Shown in pieces: positions 25,756 to 34,686 of a stretch of DNA of 64,000 bases. How positions within the stretch are numbered: position 1 is the first letter of the stretch; each line of letters begins with the position of its first letter. Origin of the DNA: Clostridiales bacterium 1_7_47FAA (GTDB lineage Bacteria > Bacillota > Clostridia > Lachnospirales > Lachnospiraceae); NCBI GenBank assembly GCA_000155435.1, contig DS990261.1:334072-398071 (forward strand). The letters are read 5' to 3'. Both the position numbers and the translations under genes were made by a program. Below the pieces are notes generated by a model, which searched no databases, had not been told where the DNA came from, and saw only the letters and a list, made by a program, of their open reading frames with translations.

Positions 25756-28008
25756 ATGGCAGGCGTACGGATGGTATTCCAGGGCAAGTACAGATTTGCT
25801 GCATGGGATAAAAGCAGGATAATAATGAAAACAGACGGAAGCCTTGATGTCCTGGCAGAAAAAGGCGGAGGAGTCCCGGTATCCGAAAGCGGTATGGATG
25901 ACAGGTTTAATCTTTATGGGATGCATAAAAATGAAACAGTCATCCAGGCAATGAATGGAAATTATATTTCATGGACACCGCGGTTTGGCTATCAGGCAGA
26001 CCAGGAGGAACAGGAGACAGCAGAGATTTTACGGATTATCAAAAAAACAGAGGAACTGTGGTTTTTTTACCGTGAAGATAAAGAAAGAAACAGATATTAC
26101 ATGAATGTGGAGGATGGTCATCTGTCAGAGATATCCATCGGTCAGGAGGAAGGATTGCCGGATACAGCCTGTTTCCATGTTGAGACAATTACAGGCAGCC
26201 TTAGCCAGCTGGTGCTTTGCGGGGCCAGGGGGGCAGACCTGGAATGGGCGGATTTAAGATATGCGGTTTTGCGGAATGTGGATATGACGGAATGTTCCAT
26301 GATAAAAACCACACTGGCATGTGCGGATGTCTGCGGTACCATGTTTGACCGGGCGCTGATGAACCTATGTGACTGTAGGAATATGGACTGCAGAGGCGCC
26401 AGCTTCATACAGGCTTCCCTTATACAGTGTAATGCTTCAGACCTTAACGCGGCTGGGGGGACATTTACCCAGGCAGTGCTCAGGGGGAGCTGTCTGGACC
26501 GGGCCAGCCTGCGGGGGGCTATTTTGCAGGGAGTGGATTTTTCGGACACCTCCTGTCTGGAAACAGACTTTACGGAATCGGCCCTGGATGGCACCACTGT
26601 GTTTAAAGGGGCTAAGATGATCCGGTGTAATTTCCGCAGGATGAACCTGAAAGGGCTGCATATGAAAGGTACGGATTTGGAAGAGACGTATTTTGACGGG
26701 GCGGATCTGACAGGAGCGGACCTTAGCTATGCAAATCTGAAAAGGGCCAGTTTTACACAGGGAGCCTGTCTGATGAATGCCTGTCTTGCCAATGCCTGCC
26801 TGCAGGAATCTGACTTTACAGGCGCTGTCCTTGGAAGCAGCATGGATTTAAACTCCCTTGCAGCGGACCTGACAGACGCCTATATGCCGGACGCCGTGTT
26901 CAACCGGGCAGACTTAAACGGGGTAAATATGAGCGGGGTTAACTGGTACGGTTCCCATGCGGGCGCCACAGGAGCATATATGCATCATGTTAATTTTACA
27001 GGGGCTAACCTGGGCACCATGAATTTCACCCAGGCTGATTTAAAGGGCTGCATATTTGACCGGGCCGTGCTTATCGGCACAAACTTCAGAGGAGCCGTGC
27101 TGCGCCCTGGTGATGGCGGCAGGCGTGTTTCATTTGCTGACGCATCCATCCAGGGAGCGGATTTCTTTGCCAGTGAAATTGAAGACGCCATATTTACCAA
27201 TGCCGCGGCAGCGGTTCCTGTGGAATGGTACTTTTCCCTGGATGGGAAAAAGTCCGCCCAATACCGGCAGATACTGAACCATGATAACGAACCGGTGTTT
27301 GAGGAATTGCGGGAGGTTTTTTCTTATCATGGAATCCATCTTGCAAAGGATGCCTATGTAAAGGTTGAAGAGGATAATTATAGATGGAAGATCATGTCGG
27401 GGACAGGGGAGCCTGTTTACCAGATTACAATGGAATTTGGCCTGCTTCAGGTAAGGGGAGGGATTGACGGTGTCCCGCTTATGTCCATAGACGGCAGGGA
27501 AGATATTATCCGGCAGCTGGACCGCTGCGTCATACCGACCGGGCTGCAAAGCATTTTCAGGGACAGCGGATATGGGCTGGACAAGGATGCGGCAGTGTAT
27601 GTTGTAGAAGCCGGAACGTGCTGGAGTATTGACAATGGCACCTTCCATCAGGCAAAACTGAAATGGGGATATCTGGAGTTTTATATTGTACGCAAGCCGG
27701 GAGGAAGCCTTAATGTATACGGTACGGTATTTGGAACAGTGAGGATTGGACCTGGACATGTTTATGAACAGCAGAGGAATGTGATGGCAGCCACCAAATG
27801 GATACCTGACTTATTAAAGGGTGAAAGCATCTGCCCAAACGGACAGAATATATCAGTGGTTACCGATAAAAGACCCTCTGTGCGCATGACTTGGGAACAG
27901 GTTTTAAAGGCCGCGCTCCTGCCAAGGGAACCGGAGTGCATACCCGGTCCCATGACATGGTGTTCGCGGGAAAGGGGATGTAGTATAAGTGTATATGCAG
28001 AAAGATGA
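25756..28008 (+). CDS. Beta-trefoil-like / pentapeptide-repeat protein, 750 residues
   Basis: Start at 25756 behind AAAGGGAGAAAGGA; the frame is open further up without a ribosome site. Residues 1-140 have a fascin-like beta-trefoil pattern ([20 protein letters not shown] followed by NYISW). Residues about 150-480 are pentapeptide repeats of A(D/N)LXX type ([36 protein letters not shown]), predicted to form a right-handed square beta-helix. Two copies of the operon-specific module follow at about 515-570 ([20 protein letters not shown]) and 596-650 ([20 protein letters not shown]). It is not a Qnr-like gyrase mimic: length and added domains differ. Probably a scaffold. It overlaps the ketosynthase gene by 20 bases. 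Confidence 0.85.
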   Translation: MAGVRMVFQGKYRFAAWDKSRIIMKTDGSLDVLAEKGGGVPVSESGMDDRFNLYGMHKNETVIQAMNGNYISWTPRFGYQADQEEQETAEILRIIKKTEELWFFYREDKERNRYYMNVEDGHLSEISIGQEEGLPDTACFHVETITGSLSQLVLCGARGADLEWADLRYAVLRNVDMTECSMIKTTLACADVCGTMFDRALMNLCDCRNMDCRGASFIQASLIQCNASDLNAAGGTFTQAVLRGSCLDRASLRGAILQGVDFSDTSCLETDFTESALDGTTVFKGAKMIRCNFRRMNLKGLHMKGTDLEETYFDGADLTGADLSYANLKRASFTQGACLMNACLANACLQESDFTGAVLGSSMDLNSLAADLTDAYMPDAVFNRADLNGVNMSGVNWYGSHAGATGAYMHHVNFTGANLGTMNFTQADLKGCIFDRAVLIGTNFRGAVLRPGDGGRRVSFADASIQGADFFASEIEDAIFTNAAAAVPVEWYFSLDGKKSAQYRQILNHDNEPVFEELREVFSYHGIHLAKDAYVKVEEDNYRWKIMSGTGEPVYQITMEFGLLQVRGGIDGVPLMSIDGREDIIRQLDRCVIPTGLQSIFRDSGYGLDKDAAVYVVEAGTCWSIDNGTFHQAKLKWGYLEFYIVRKPGGSLNVYGTVFGTVRIGPGHVYEQQRNVMAATKWIPDLLKGESICPNGQNISVVTDKRPSVRMTWEQVLKAALLPREPECIPGPMTWCSRERGCSISVYAER

Positions 28009-31000
28009 CCGCAGAATTGCGGTGGTGGCAATGGGCTGCAGGTTCCCGGGAAAAGCCGGTACACCGGAGCATTTCTGGGCCATGCTTAAAAACCGGACAG
28101 ATGCCATAAGCCAGATTCCGGAGGACCGGTGGGATATCACACATTTTTATGACAAGGACAGGGAGGCCCCGGGAAAGAGTATTTCCAAATGGGGCGGCTT
28201 TCTGGAAGGAGTGGATTTATTTGATGCGGATTTTTTCGGCATATCCGGGACAGAGGCAAAATATATGGATCCACAGCAGAGGATCCTTCTGGAACTGACC
28301 TGGGAAACGCTTGAGAATGGCGGTTATGTACCCCGGAAACTGAGGGGAAGCCGCACCGGGGTATTTGTAGGGAATTTTGGTTCTGATTACCTGATCATGC
28401 AGCGCAGGGAACAGGGAGGAAGGGGCATCAACAGCTTTTCCGCGGCCGGCAGTTCAGCTACCATGCTGTCCAACCGGATATCCTACCTATATGATTTCAA
28501 GGGGCCGTCCATATCCATTGACACGGCATGCTCCTCTTCACTGGCAGCCGTCCATCAGGCATGCTTAAGCCTGGAGGAAGGGGATTGTGATATGGCCCTG
28601 GCGGCAGGGGTACAGCTCCTGCTGACACCGGATTCCTTTATTGTGGAGAGCAAAAGCGGCTTTCTTTCCCCAACCGGCAGGTGCAGGGCATTTGCAGAGG
28701 AGGCAGATGGATACGTAAGGGGCGAGGGGGCGGGTATGGTATTGCTCAAACGCCTGGAAGATGCTGTACGCGACCATGACCGGGTATGTGGAATCATCCT
28801 GTCCAGCGGAATGAACCAGGATGGGAAATCAAGTGGCATATATGCGCCTGATGAACAGGCGCAGGCACGGCTCATGGAGGCTGTCTGCAGCCGCGCTGGG
28901 ATCCGGCCAAAAGATGTGCAGTACGTGGAAGCCCATGGAACCGGCACCAAAGCAGGCGACCAGGTGGAGGCGGCGTCCATCTCCAGGATATATGGAAGGG
29001 AAAAGGAGCATCCGCTCTATATCGGTTCCGTCAAAACAAATATCGGACATGGTGAATCCGCTGCCGGGATGGCCGGGCTTATAAAACTTCTTCTGGCCAT
29101 GGAGCATGGGGAGATTCCGGCCACCCTTCACTGCAATCATCCAAGGAGGGAACTGGCCCTGAAAGAAAACGGGATTGAGGTGGTGACAGAAAACAGGAAG
29201 TGGATGCCGGAACATGGAAAGAGGACAGGGGCAGTCAACTCCTTTGGATATGGCGGGACGAATGTCCATATGATTGTGCAAAAAGAGGAAGCACAGGAAA
29301 ACGGGACAGTGCATACAAGGGAAATTTATCTCCTGCCCCTTTCCGGAACCAGTGAGGCTGCCCTGGACAATCTGGCAGCCAGGTACGCAGAGACATTGCC
29401 GGGCCAGGATACATTATGGGATATATGTTACACGGCGGCGGTAAGGAGGAGCCACTATCCCTTCCGGGCCATACTGGTATTTACCAGCAGGGAAGAACTG
29501 GTCGATATACTGGCAGAGGCATGGACAAAGACAGGGGGAGTACGGTCTTTACCGCAAGGACAGCTGGTAATGTCCGGCAGGCTGAAGCAGCATCTGGGTC
29601 ATTCAGGACAGGAAGAAATATACCAGTGTGTACGGCCGTATCTGGATGGGGAGGAATTTGAATGGGAACACATCTATCCGGATGGGAAGCTGGCTGCATT
29701 GCCAGGCAGCTGCTTTCAGAAAAAATCTTACTGGAACGAGAGCAGGGAGAGCAGGTCCTACAGACTTTGGCCTGCAGATAGTCCGTTATTAGGACGGCGT
29801 CTGGCTGTGGCGGGATATGGATGGGAACAGGAGATATCCTTGGAAAGCCATCGGTATCTGTCCGGCCATAAAGTGAAGGGGCGGCTGCTTTATCCAGGGG
29901 CAGGATATATATGCACTATGGCAGATGCGGGCAGGATCCTGGAAATGGATAAAAACATCCGGCAGTATCCGGTACAACAGGAAAACGGCTGGTGCCTGAA
30001 CAATATCTGTTTTCAGTACCCGTTGTATATGGGAAATGAAAGGTCGTGGATTCAGATATTCACAGATGAGCTGACAGGAAACAGCAGGATATATGGCCAG
30101 CACCGTAACGGTGGATTCCTGCTTCTTGCCTCCGGGCACAGGGGAAATTTTGAATCAGGCAGCTGGCTGCCCGGCAATCCGGAAAGTCTGAAATCCGGGC
30201 TTTTGGTCCATATGCACCAGGAGGAGGTTTATGGAAAACTGAAAGAACGGGGCTTTCTCTATGAAGGTCACTTTAAAGGCATTGAGGAAGCATGGTGCGG
30301 CACGGACGCCTGTCTTGCCAGGATATCCGTGGCAGACAGCGGGGAATGGAATACCTGGGAGGTTGACTGCTGTTTCCAGGCTTTGCTGGCAGCGGAGTTT
30401 GAGACTGATTTAAACGGGGATTTTGGGTTCCAGATTCCGTCGGGAATCCGCAGATGTGCCATGGGACGGAAAAAGGGACCGTATATTTACGTTTATACTG
30501 CATTGGAGTCCAGGACAGGAATCTCTACGGTTGGTAATGCCTTTATCTATTCTGCTGCAGGGGAGTGTCTGGGCCGGATAGAAGGTTTTATAAAGGAATC
30601 GCCGGATAAGGGAAACAAGCCGGTTGGAAAAGAGGAAAGTCTCTGGGATAAAACATTTTTGGAACAAACCCGCGGGGCCGGTGTATACGACGGGACTGGC
30701 CCGGTTGGTGGAAGGGGCGGTGCGGCTGGTGGGCCTGGCGCAGCTGACGGGTCCCGGTACCCCGGTTCATATATGCCCGGACAGACCGGGGATATCCTTT
30801 CTGTCAGAAATAAGATACTGGATATAATTGCAGATGCCTTAAGCCTGGATGCTGATTCCCTGGATGAGGGGCAGTCCCTTGCGCAAATGGAGCCGGATTC
30901 CTTATCCATATACGCAATCAAGGCTGATTTGGAAGATATGCTTAAGATACAAGTGTCCCTGGATGGACTTCAGGGCAGTCAGCCCTTGGGGGAATGGATG

Positions 31001-31042
31001 GATACGATTCTTAAGGATTATGGATACCTTAGAAACCAATAG
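27989..31042 (+). CDS. Polyketide-synthase-like protein: ketosynthase-dehydratase-ACP without acyltransferase
   Basis: 1017 residues from a GTG at 27989 (AAGGGG upstream; ATG at 27995 is an alternative). The ketosynthase (about 8-430) has its full triad: C181 in DTACSSS, H316 in HGTGTKAG, H354 in [11 protein letters not shown] shortened linker reaches the post-AT motif ([14 protein letters not shown], about 575), but no AT serine motif exists. The dehydratase hot-dog pair has H627 ([14 protein letters not shown]) and D793 (DCCFQALL). A Gly/Ala-rich linker precedes an ACP with S971 in EPDSL. No ketoreductase, thioesterase or phosphopantetheinyl transferase is visible. It would depend on a trans acyltransferase. 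Product unknown. Confidence 0.93.
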   Translation: MYMQKDDRRIAVVAMGCRFPGKAGTPEHFWAMLKNRTDAISQIPEDRWDITHFYDKDREAPGKSISKWGGFLEGVDLFDADFFGISGTEAKYMDPQQRILLELTWETLENGGYVPRKLRGSRTGVFVGNFGSDYLIMQRREQGGRGINSFSAAGSSATMLSNRISYLYDFKGPSISIDTACSSSLAAVHQACLSLEEGDCDMALAAGVQLLLTPDSFIVESKSGFLSPTGRCRAFAEEADGYVRGEGAGMVLLKRLEDAVRDHDRVCGIILSSGMNQDGKSSGIYAPDEQAQARLMEAVCSRAGIRPKDVQYVEAHGTGTKAGDQVEAASISRIYGREKEHPLYIGSVKTNIGHGESAAGMAGLIKLLLAMEHGEIPATLHCNHPRRELALKENGIEVVTENRKWMPEHGKRTGAVNSFGYGGTNVHMIVQKEEAQENGTVHTREIYLLPLSGTSEAALDNLAARYAETLPGQDTLWDICYTAAVRRSHYPFRAILVFTSREELVDILAEAWTKTGGVRSLPQGQLVMSGRLKQHLGHSGQEEIYQCVRPYLDGEEFEWEHIYPDGKLAALPGSCFQKKSYWNESRESRSYRLWPADSPLLGRRLAVAGYGWEQEISLESHRYLSGHKVKGRLLYPGAGYICTMADAGRILEMDKNIRQYPVQQENGWCLNNICFQYPLYMGNERSWIQIFTDELTGNSRIYGQHRNGGFLLLASGHRGNFESGSWLPGNPESLKSGLLVHMHQEEVYGKLKERGFLYEGHFKGIEEAWCGTDACLARISVADSGEWNTWEVDCCFQALLAAEFETDLNGDFGFQIPSGIRRCAMGRKKGPYIYVYTALESRTGISTVGNAFIYSAAGECLGRIEGFIKESPDKGNKPVGKEESLWDKTFLEQTRGAGVYDGTGPVGGRGGAAGGPGAADGSRYPGSYMPGQTGDILSVRNKILDIIADALSLDADSLDEGQSLAQMEPDSLSIYAIKADLEDMLKIQVSLDGLQGSQPLGEWMDTILKDYGYLRNQ

Positions 31043-31044
31043 CA

Positions 31045-31107
31045 GAAGTGCCGCTCCTGACATGGAATATGGTACAGGTACCATACCATGTCACCAGGCG
31101 GTACTTC
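31045..31107. terminator. Long imperfect hairpin after the operon
   Basis: Starting 3 bases after the ketosynthase stop, TGACATGG plus TATGGTAC pair with GTACCATA plus CCATGTCA, extended outward by GAAGTGCCGC with GCGGTACTTC. The stem is long, but no T-run follows (CGTCTTACAG), so it may terminate weakly or protect the 3' end of the messenger. The rest of 31108-31289 shows nothing recognisable. Confidence 0.55.
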
Positions 31108-31289
31108 CGTCTTACAGGCATGGAAAGCACATCTGATTGGTCAGCGGATAAGACTGTGCCATACTGCCAAAAGAAAACGTTATACTTTGACAAGAATATC
31201 GATTTCTTACAAAGAATATTGGTTTTAACAGAATAATTAACAGAAATTTTATTCAAAATGTAGAAAATGCACAAAAAATATGCGATGTA

Positions 31290-31319
31290 TTGACATACAG
31301 TTGTCTATTGTGATAGACT
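31290..31319 (+). promoter_or_regulatory. Promoter of the purine operon
   Basis: A perfect TTGACA (31290-31295) and TAGACT (31314-31319) are 18 bases apart, with an extended -10 TGA directly before the -10 box. It lies about 45 bases before the riboswitch aptamer, so the aptamer is in the 5' leader. Confidence 0.65.
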
Positions 31320-31364
31320 CAAGTTGTCAGAAGATGACGTAACTAAATAAAAGTATAAGTATTC

Positions 31365-31433
31365 AAAACTTATATATGCTCAAAATAGGTTGAGCGTTTC
31401 TACCAACTACCGTAATAGTTGACTATAAGTTTT
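31365..31433 (+). promoter_or_regulatory. Purine riboswitch aptamer, guanine class
   Basis: The three-way junction is complete. P1 is AAAACTTATA (31365-31374) with TATAAGTTTT (31424-31433). P2 is GCTCAA/TTGAGC, P3 is CAACTA/TAGTTG. The conserved GTTTCTACC joins P2 to P3, and ACCGTAA forms the P3 loop. The base that pairs with the ligand is C in GACTAT, which specifies guanine or hypoxanthine/xanthine-type ligands; adenine aptamers have U here. The genes downstream handle guanine and xanthine. Confidence 0.95.
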
Positions 31434-31444
31434 CACAATCAGTA

Positions 31445-31527
31445 CTGCCCGGGGCGCCGGGGACAGACAGTTGTGGAACCTTAGGAACAGCGGTGGTTTT
31501 TTTATTTGCCCGGGCCCGCCGCTGTCC
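31445..31527 (+). promoter_or_regulatory. Possible expression platform of the purine riboswitch
   Basis: Two hairpins lie between aptamer and gene. CTGCCCGG pairs with CCGGGGACAG at 31445-31466. GGAACAGCGGTGG (31484-31496) pairs with CCGCCGCTGTCC (31516-31527) with a loop containing seven T (31497-31503). Neither forms a textbook terminator followed by a T-run, so whether ligand turns expression on or off cannot be read from sequence. Confidence 0.4.
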
Positions 31528-31552
31528 AGGTGGATACGGACAGGAGGAGCAT

Positions 31553-32827
31553 ATGGCAGAGAATTTTGTATTAAAAGGCAATATCTGCTACAGCCAGGAT
31601 GCCCAGACCCTTGTAACCGTAGAACAGGGATATCTGGTATGTCTGGATGGCAGGTCGGCCGGAGTGTACAGAGAACTTCCCCAAGAGTATGCATCATTTC
31701 CCCTGACGGATTATGGAGACCGGATGATTGTTCCGGGGCTTGTGGATCTGCATCTCCATGCGCCACAGTATTCATTCAGGGGACTTGGTATGGACTTAGA
31801 ACTGCTGGAATGGCTGAATACAAGGACATTCCCGGAGGAAGCCAAGTACAGGGACACGGAGTATGCGAAGAAAGCATATTCCATATTTGCGGATAACATG
31901 AAACGCAGCGCTACAACAAGAGCATGTATTTTTGCCACCCTTCACAGGGAAGCCACCGAGGTACTGATGGATCTGATGGAGGAAAGCGGATTAAAGACCA
32001 TGATTGGAAAGGTGAACATGGACAGGAACAGTCCTGACTTTCTGATTGAGGACAGCGCAGAGGCGTCTGCAGAAGAAACCGTGAGATGGCTGGAGGAGAT
32101 AAGCGGCAGGTACAGGAACACGGAACCGATCCTCACGCCGCGTTTCATCCCAACCTGTTCCGATGAACTGATGGAAAGGCTGAAGGAGATACAGACCCGC
32201 TACGGTCTGGCCATGCAGTCCCATCTGTCGGAGAACCAGGGGGAGATTGCATGGGTAAAGGAGCTTTGTCCATGGTCCGGATTTTATGGGGATGCATACG
32301 ACCATTTCGGACTGTTTGGCAATGGCGTGAGGACCATCATGGCCCACTGCGTATGGCCGCCTGAGGAGGAGGTCGCCAGGATGCGGGATAACGGAGTGTT
32401 TGTTGCCCATTGTCCCCAGTCCAATACCAACCTGTCATCCGGAATCGCGCCGGTGAGGACCTATCTCGATGAGGGCATCCAGGTGGGACTTGGGACAGAT
32501 GTGGCTGGGGGCGTTGGGGAATCCATATTCCGGGCCATGGCAGACGCCATCCAGGTATCAAAGCTGCGCTGGAGACTGGTGGATGAGAGCCTTAAGCCAC
32601 TGACCGTGGAAGAAGCATTTTACCTGGGAACCAAGGGCGGCGGGGCCTTCTTTGGAAAGACAGGAAGCTTTGAACAGGGGTATGAACTGGACGCAGTGGT
32701 ACTGAATGATGAAAGCCTCAGGCATCCGCAGCCGCTGGATTTAAAAGACAGGCTGGAGCGGTTCATCTACATTTCAGATGAACGTCATATAGATGCCAAG
32801 TATGTAGCCGGCTGCCAGGTATTCTGA
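31553..32827 (+). CDS. guaD: Guanine deaminase
   Basis: 424 residues from the ATG at 31553 (AGGAGG upstream). Amidohydrolase fold: metal site VPGLVDLHLHAPQYSFRG, then SHLSENQGEI, MAHCVWPPEEE with HCPQSNTNLSSG, and the metal aspartate in GLGTDVAGG, all as in guanine deaminases. It converts guanine to xanthine and ammonia. The riboswitch in its leader and the purine permease and molybdenum hydroxylase genes behind it support this over other amidohydrolases. Confidence 0.94.
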   Translation: MAENFVLKGNICYSQDAQTLVTVEQGYLVCLDGRSAGVYRELPQEYASFPLTDYGDRMIVPGLVDLHLHAPQYSFRGLGMDLELLEWLNTRTFPEEAKYRDTEYAKKAYSIFADNMKRSATTRACIFATLHREATEVLMDLMEESGLKTMIGKVNMDRNSPDFLIEDSAEASAEETVRWLEEISGRYRNTEPILTPRFIPTCSDELMERLKEIQTRYGLAMQSHLSENQGEIAWVKELCPWSGFYGDAYDHFGLFGNGVRTIMAHCVWPPEEEVARMRDNGVFVAHCPQSNTNLSSGIAPVRTYLDEGIQVGLGTDVAGGVGESIFRAMADAIQVSKLRWRLVDESLKPLTVEEAFYLGTKGGGAFFGKTGSFEQGYELDAVVLNDESLRHPQPLDLKDRLERFIYISDERHIDAKYVAGCQVF

Positions 32828-32932
32828 ACAAGCCGGAATTAAAACTGAATATGTGAGAAAGAGCGGTAAGGGGTAAACGTTCTTTAGATAGAAGTAAAAC
32901 CACATGTACTTAAAACCAAGGAGGTATGAAGT

Positions 32933-34318
32933 ATGGAAAACAAAGCAAATCAGGGGTTTTTAGAAAAAGTATTTCATCTATCAGAACATCACACAGACGT
33001 GAAGACAGAAATCATCGCGGGAATCACGACATTCATGACCATGGCGTACATACTTGCAGTTAACCCGAACATCTTAAGCGCCACAGGCATGGACAGGGGA
33101 GCTGTTTTCACAGCCACCGCACTTGCGTCACTGGTGGCGACCCTGCTCATGGCGGCATTTGCAAACTATCCCTTCGTACTGGCTCCCGGCATGGGACTGA
33201 ACGCCTACTTTGCTTACACCGTTGTACTGCAGATGGGTTACACATGGCAGATGGCCCTGGCAGCCGTATTCGTGGAAGGTGTCATCTTCATCCTGCTGTC
33301 ACTGACCAATGTCCGTGAAGCCATCTTCAACGCCATACCAATGAACCTGAAACATGCAGTATCCGCTGGTATCGGACTTTTCATTGCATTCATCGGTTTA
33401 CAGAATGCCAAGATTGTAGTGGACAGCGCCACGCTTGTATCCGTGTTTTCATTTAAGGGATCCTTGGAGGCAGGGACCTTTAACTCAGTAGGCATCACGG
33501 TGCTTCTGGCCCTGTTAGGCGTACTGATAACCGGTATCCTGGTTGTGAAGAATGTAAAGGGTAACATCCTTTGGGGAATCCTGATTACCTGGATCTTAGG
33601 AATCATCTGTGAAGTGACCGGACTGTACCAGCCCAATGCAGAGCTTGGCATGTTCAGCGTATTACCGGATTTTTCAAGCGGACTTGGTATCCCAAGCATG
33701 GCATCTACCTTTTTCAAGATGGACTTCTCCGGTATCCTGTCACTGAACTTCGTGACCATCATGTTTGCATTCCTGTTCGTGGATATGTTTGATACACTGG
33801 GAACCCTGATTGGTGTTGCATCCAAGGCCGACATGCTGGATAAGGACGGAAAGCTTCCGAAAATCAGGGGCGCGCTTCTGTCCGATGCCATCGGTACCTC
33901 CCTTGGCGCTGTATTTGGTACATCCACCACAACCACGTTTGTAGAGAGTGCATCCGGTGTTGCTGAAGGCGGAAGAACAGGCCTTACATCCGTAGTAGCT
34001 GCTATTTTCTTCGGACTGTCCCTGTTCCTGTCACCGATTTTCCTGGCCATCCCGTCATTTGCAACGGCTCCGGCCCTGATTATCGTAGGTTTCCTGATGA
34101 TATCCTCTGTCCTGAAGATTGACTTTAACGATTTCACGGAAGCCATCCCAAGCTACATCGCAATGCCTTTCATGTACAGTATTTCCGAAGGTATTGCAAT
34201 GGGCGTCATCTCCTACGTGGTAATCAATGTAGTGACCGGCCATGCGAAAGATAAGAAAATCAGCCTGTTAATGTATGTCCTAGCTGTGCTGTTTGTTCTG
34301 AAATACGTATTGATTTAA
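32933..34318 (+). CDS. pbuG: Purine permease, AzgA/PbuG branch of NCS2
   Basis: 461 residues with 12-14 hydrophobic segments. TEIIAGITTFMTMAYILAVNP at the N-terminus and VLAPGMGLNAYFAYTVV are hallmarks of the AzgA-type hypoxanthine/guanine/adenine permeases; DMFDTLGTLIGVA and GTSTTTTFVESASGVAEGGRT are the conserved NCS2 motifs. The start follows AAGGAGGTATGAAGT. It probably imports the guanine or hypoxanthine that guaD and the dehydrogenase consume. It is followed by a repeat array that separates it from the dehydrogenase genes. Confidence 0.92.
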   Translation: MENKANQGFLEKVFHLSEHHTDVKTEIIAGITTFMTMAYILAVNPNILSATGMDRGAVFTATALASLVATLLMAAFANYPFVLAPGMGLNAYFAYTVVLQMGYTWQMALAAVFVEGVIFILLSLTNVREAIFNAIPMNLKHAVSAGIGLFIAFIGLQNAKIVVDSATLVSVFSFKGSLEAGTFNSVGITVLLALLGVLITGILVVKNVKGNILWGILITWILGIICEVTGLYQPNAELGMFSVLPDFSSGLGIPSMASTFFKMDFSGILSLNFVTIMFAFLFVDMFDTLGTLIGVASKADMLDKDGKLPKIRGALLSDAIGTSLGAVFGTSTTTTFVESASGVAEGGRTGLTSVVAAIFFGLSLFLSPIFLAIPSFATAPALIIVGFLMISSVLKIDFNDFTEAIPSYIAMPFMYSISEGIAMGVISYVVINVVTGHAKDKKISLLMYVLAVLFVLKYVLI

Positions 34319-34345
34319 CTACTGATATAATTAATTTTGCACACA

Positions 34346-34666
34346 GGCGCCTGAATGACAGGCGTTAAGTGCTACAGAGGAAACTTCGTGATACTAAGTT
34401 CGAAAGGACCTCACTAAGTATCACGGAGTGCTTTCGCACCTAAGCGCCTAAAAGGCAGGCGCTAAGTGCCACAGAGGAAACTTCGTGATACTAAGTTCGA
34501 AAGGACCTCACTAAGTATCACGAAGTGCTTTCGCACCTAAGCGCCTAAAAGACAGGCGCTAAGTGCCACAGAGGAAACTTCGTGATACTAAGTTCGAGAA
34601 AGGACCTCACTAAGTATCACGAAGTGCTTTCGCACCTAAGCGCCTAAAAGACAGGCGCTAAGTGCT
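34346..34666. repeat. Tandem array of three ~97-bp hairpin repeats
   Basis: Three near-identical units (period 97, then 97, last one 2 bases longer) contain an inner perfect 13-bp stem (ACTTCGTGATACT with AGTATCACGAAGT) nested in an outer stem (AGGCGCTAAGTGC with GCACCTAAGCGCCT). Neighbouring units can also pair as AGCGCCT/AGGCGCT. Differences between units are single bases. It lies between the permease and the dehydrogenase genes and has no coding potential or unique spacers. It may act as serial attenuator, or be a mobile palindromic repeat that expanded in place. Confidence 0.9.
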
Positions 34667-34686
34667 CAATGCAGGAGGGAGATAGA

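Noticed and set aside
25756..28008. Pentapeptide-repeat protein as a quinolone-resistance (Qnr-like) gene
   Set aside because: Far longer, with trefoil and extra C-terminal modules, and embedded in an unrelated operon.
33238..34146. Minus-strand open frame of 302 codons over the purine permease
   Set aside because: Shadow of the opposite-strand membrane protein; low-complexity Ser/Thr/Pro composition and no start signal.
34346..34666. Tandem repeats considered as a CRISPR array
   Set aside because: The whole ~97-bp unit is repeated with no unique spacers, and no cas genes are nearby.
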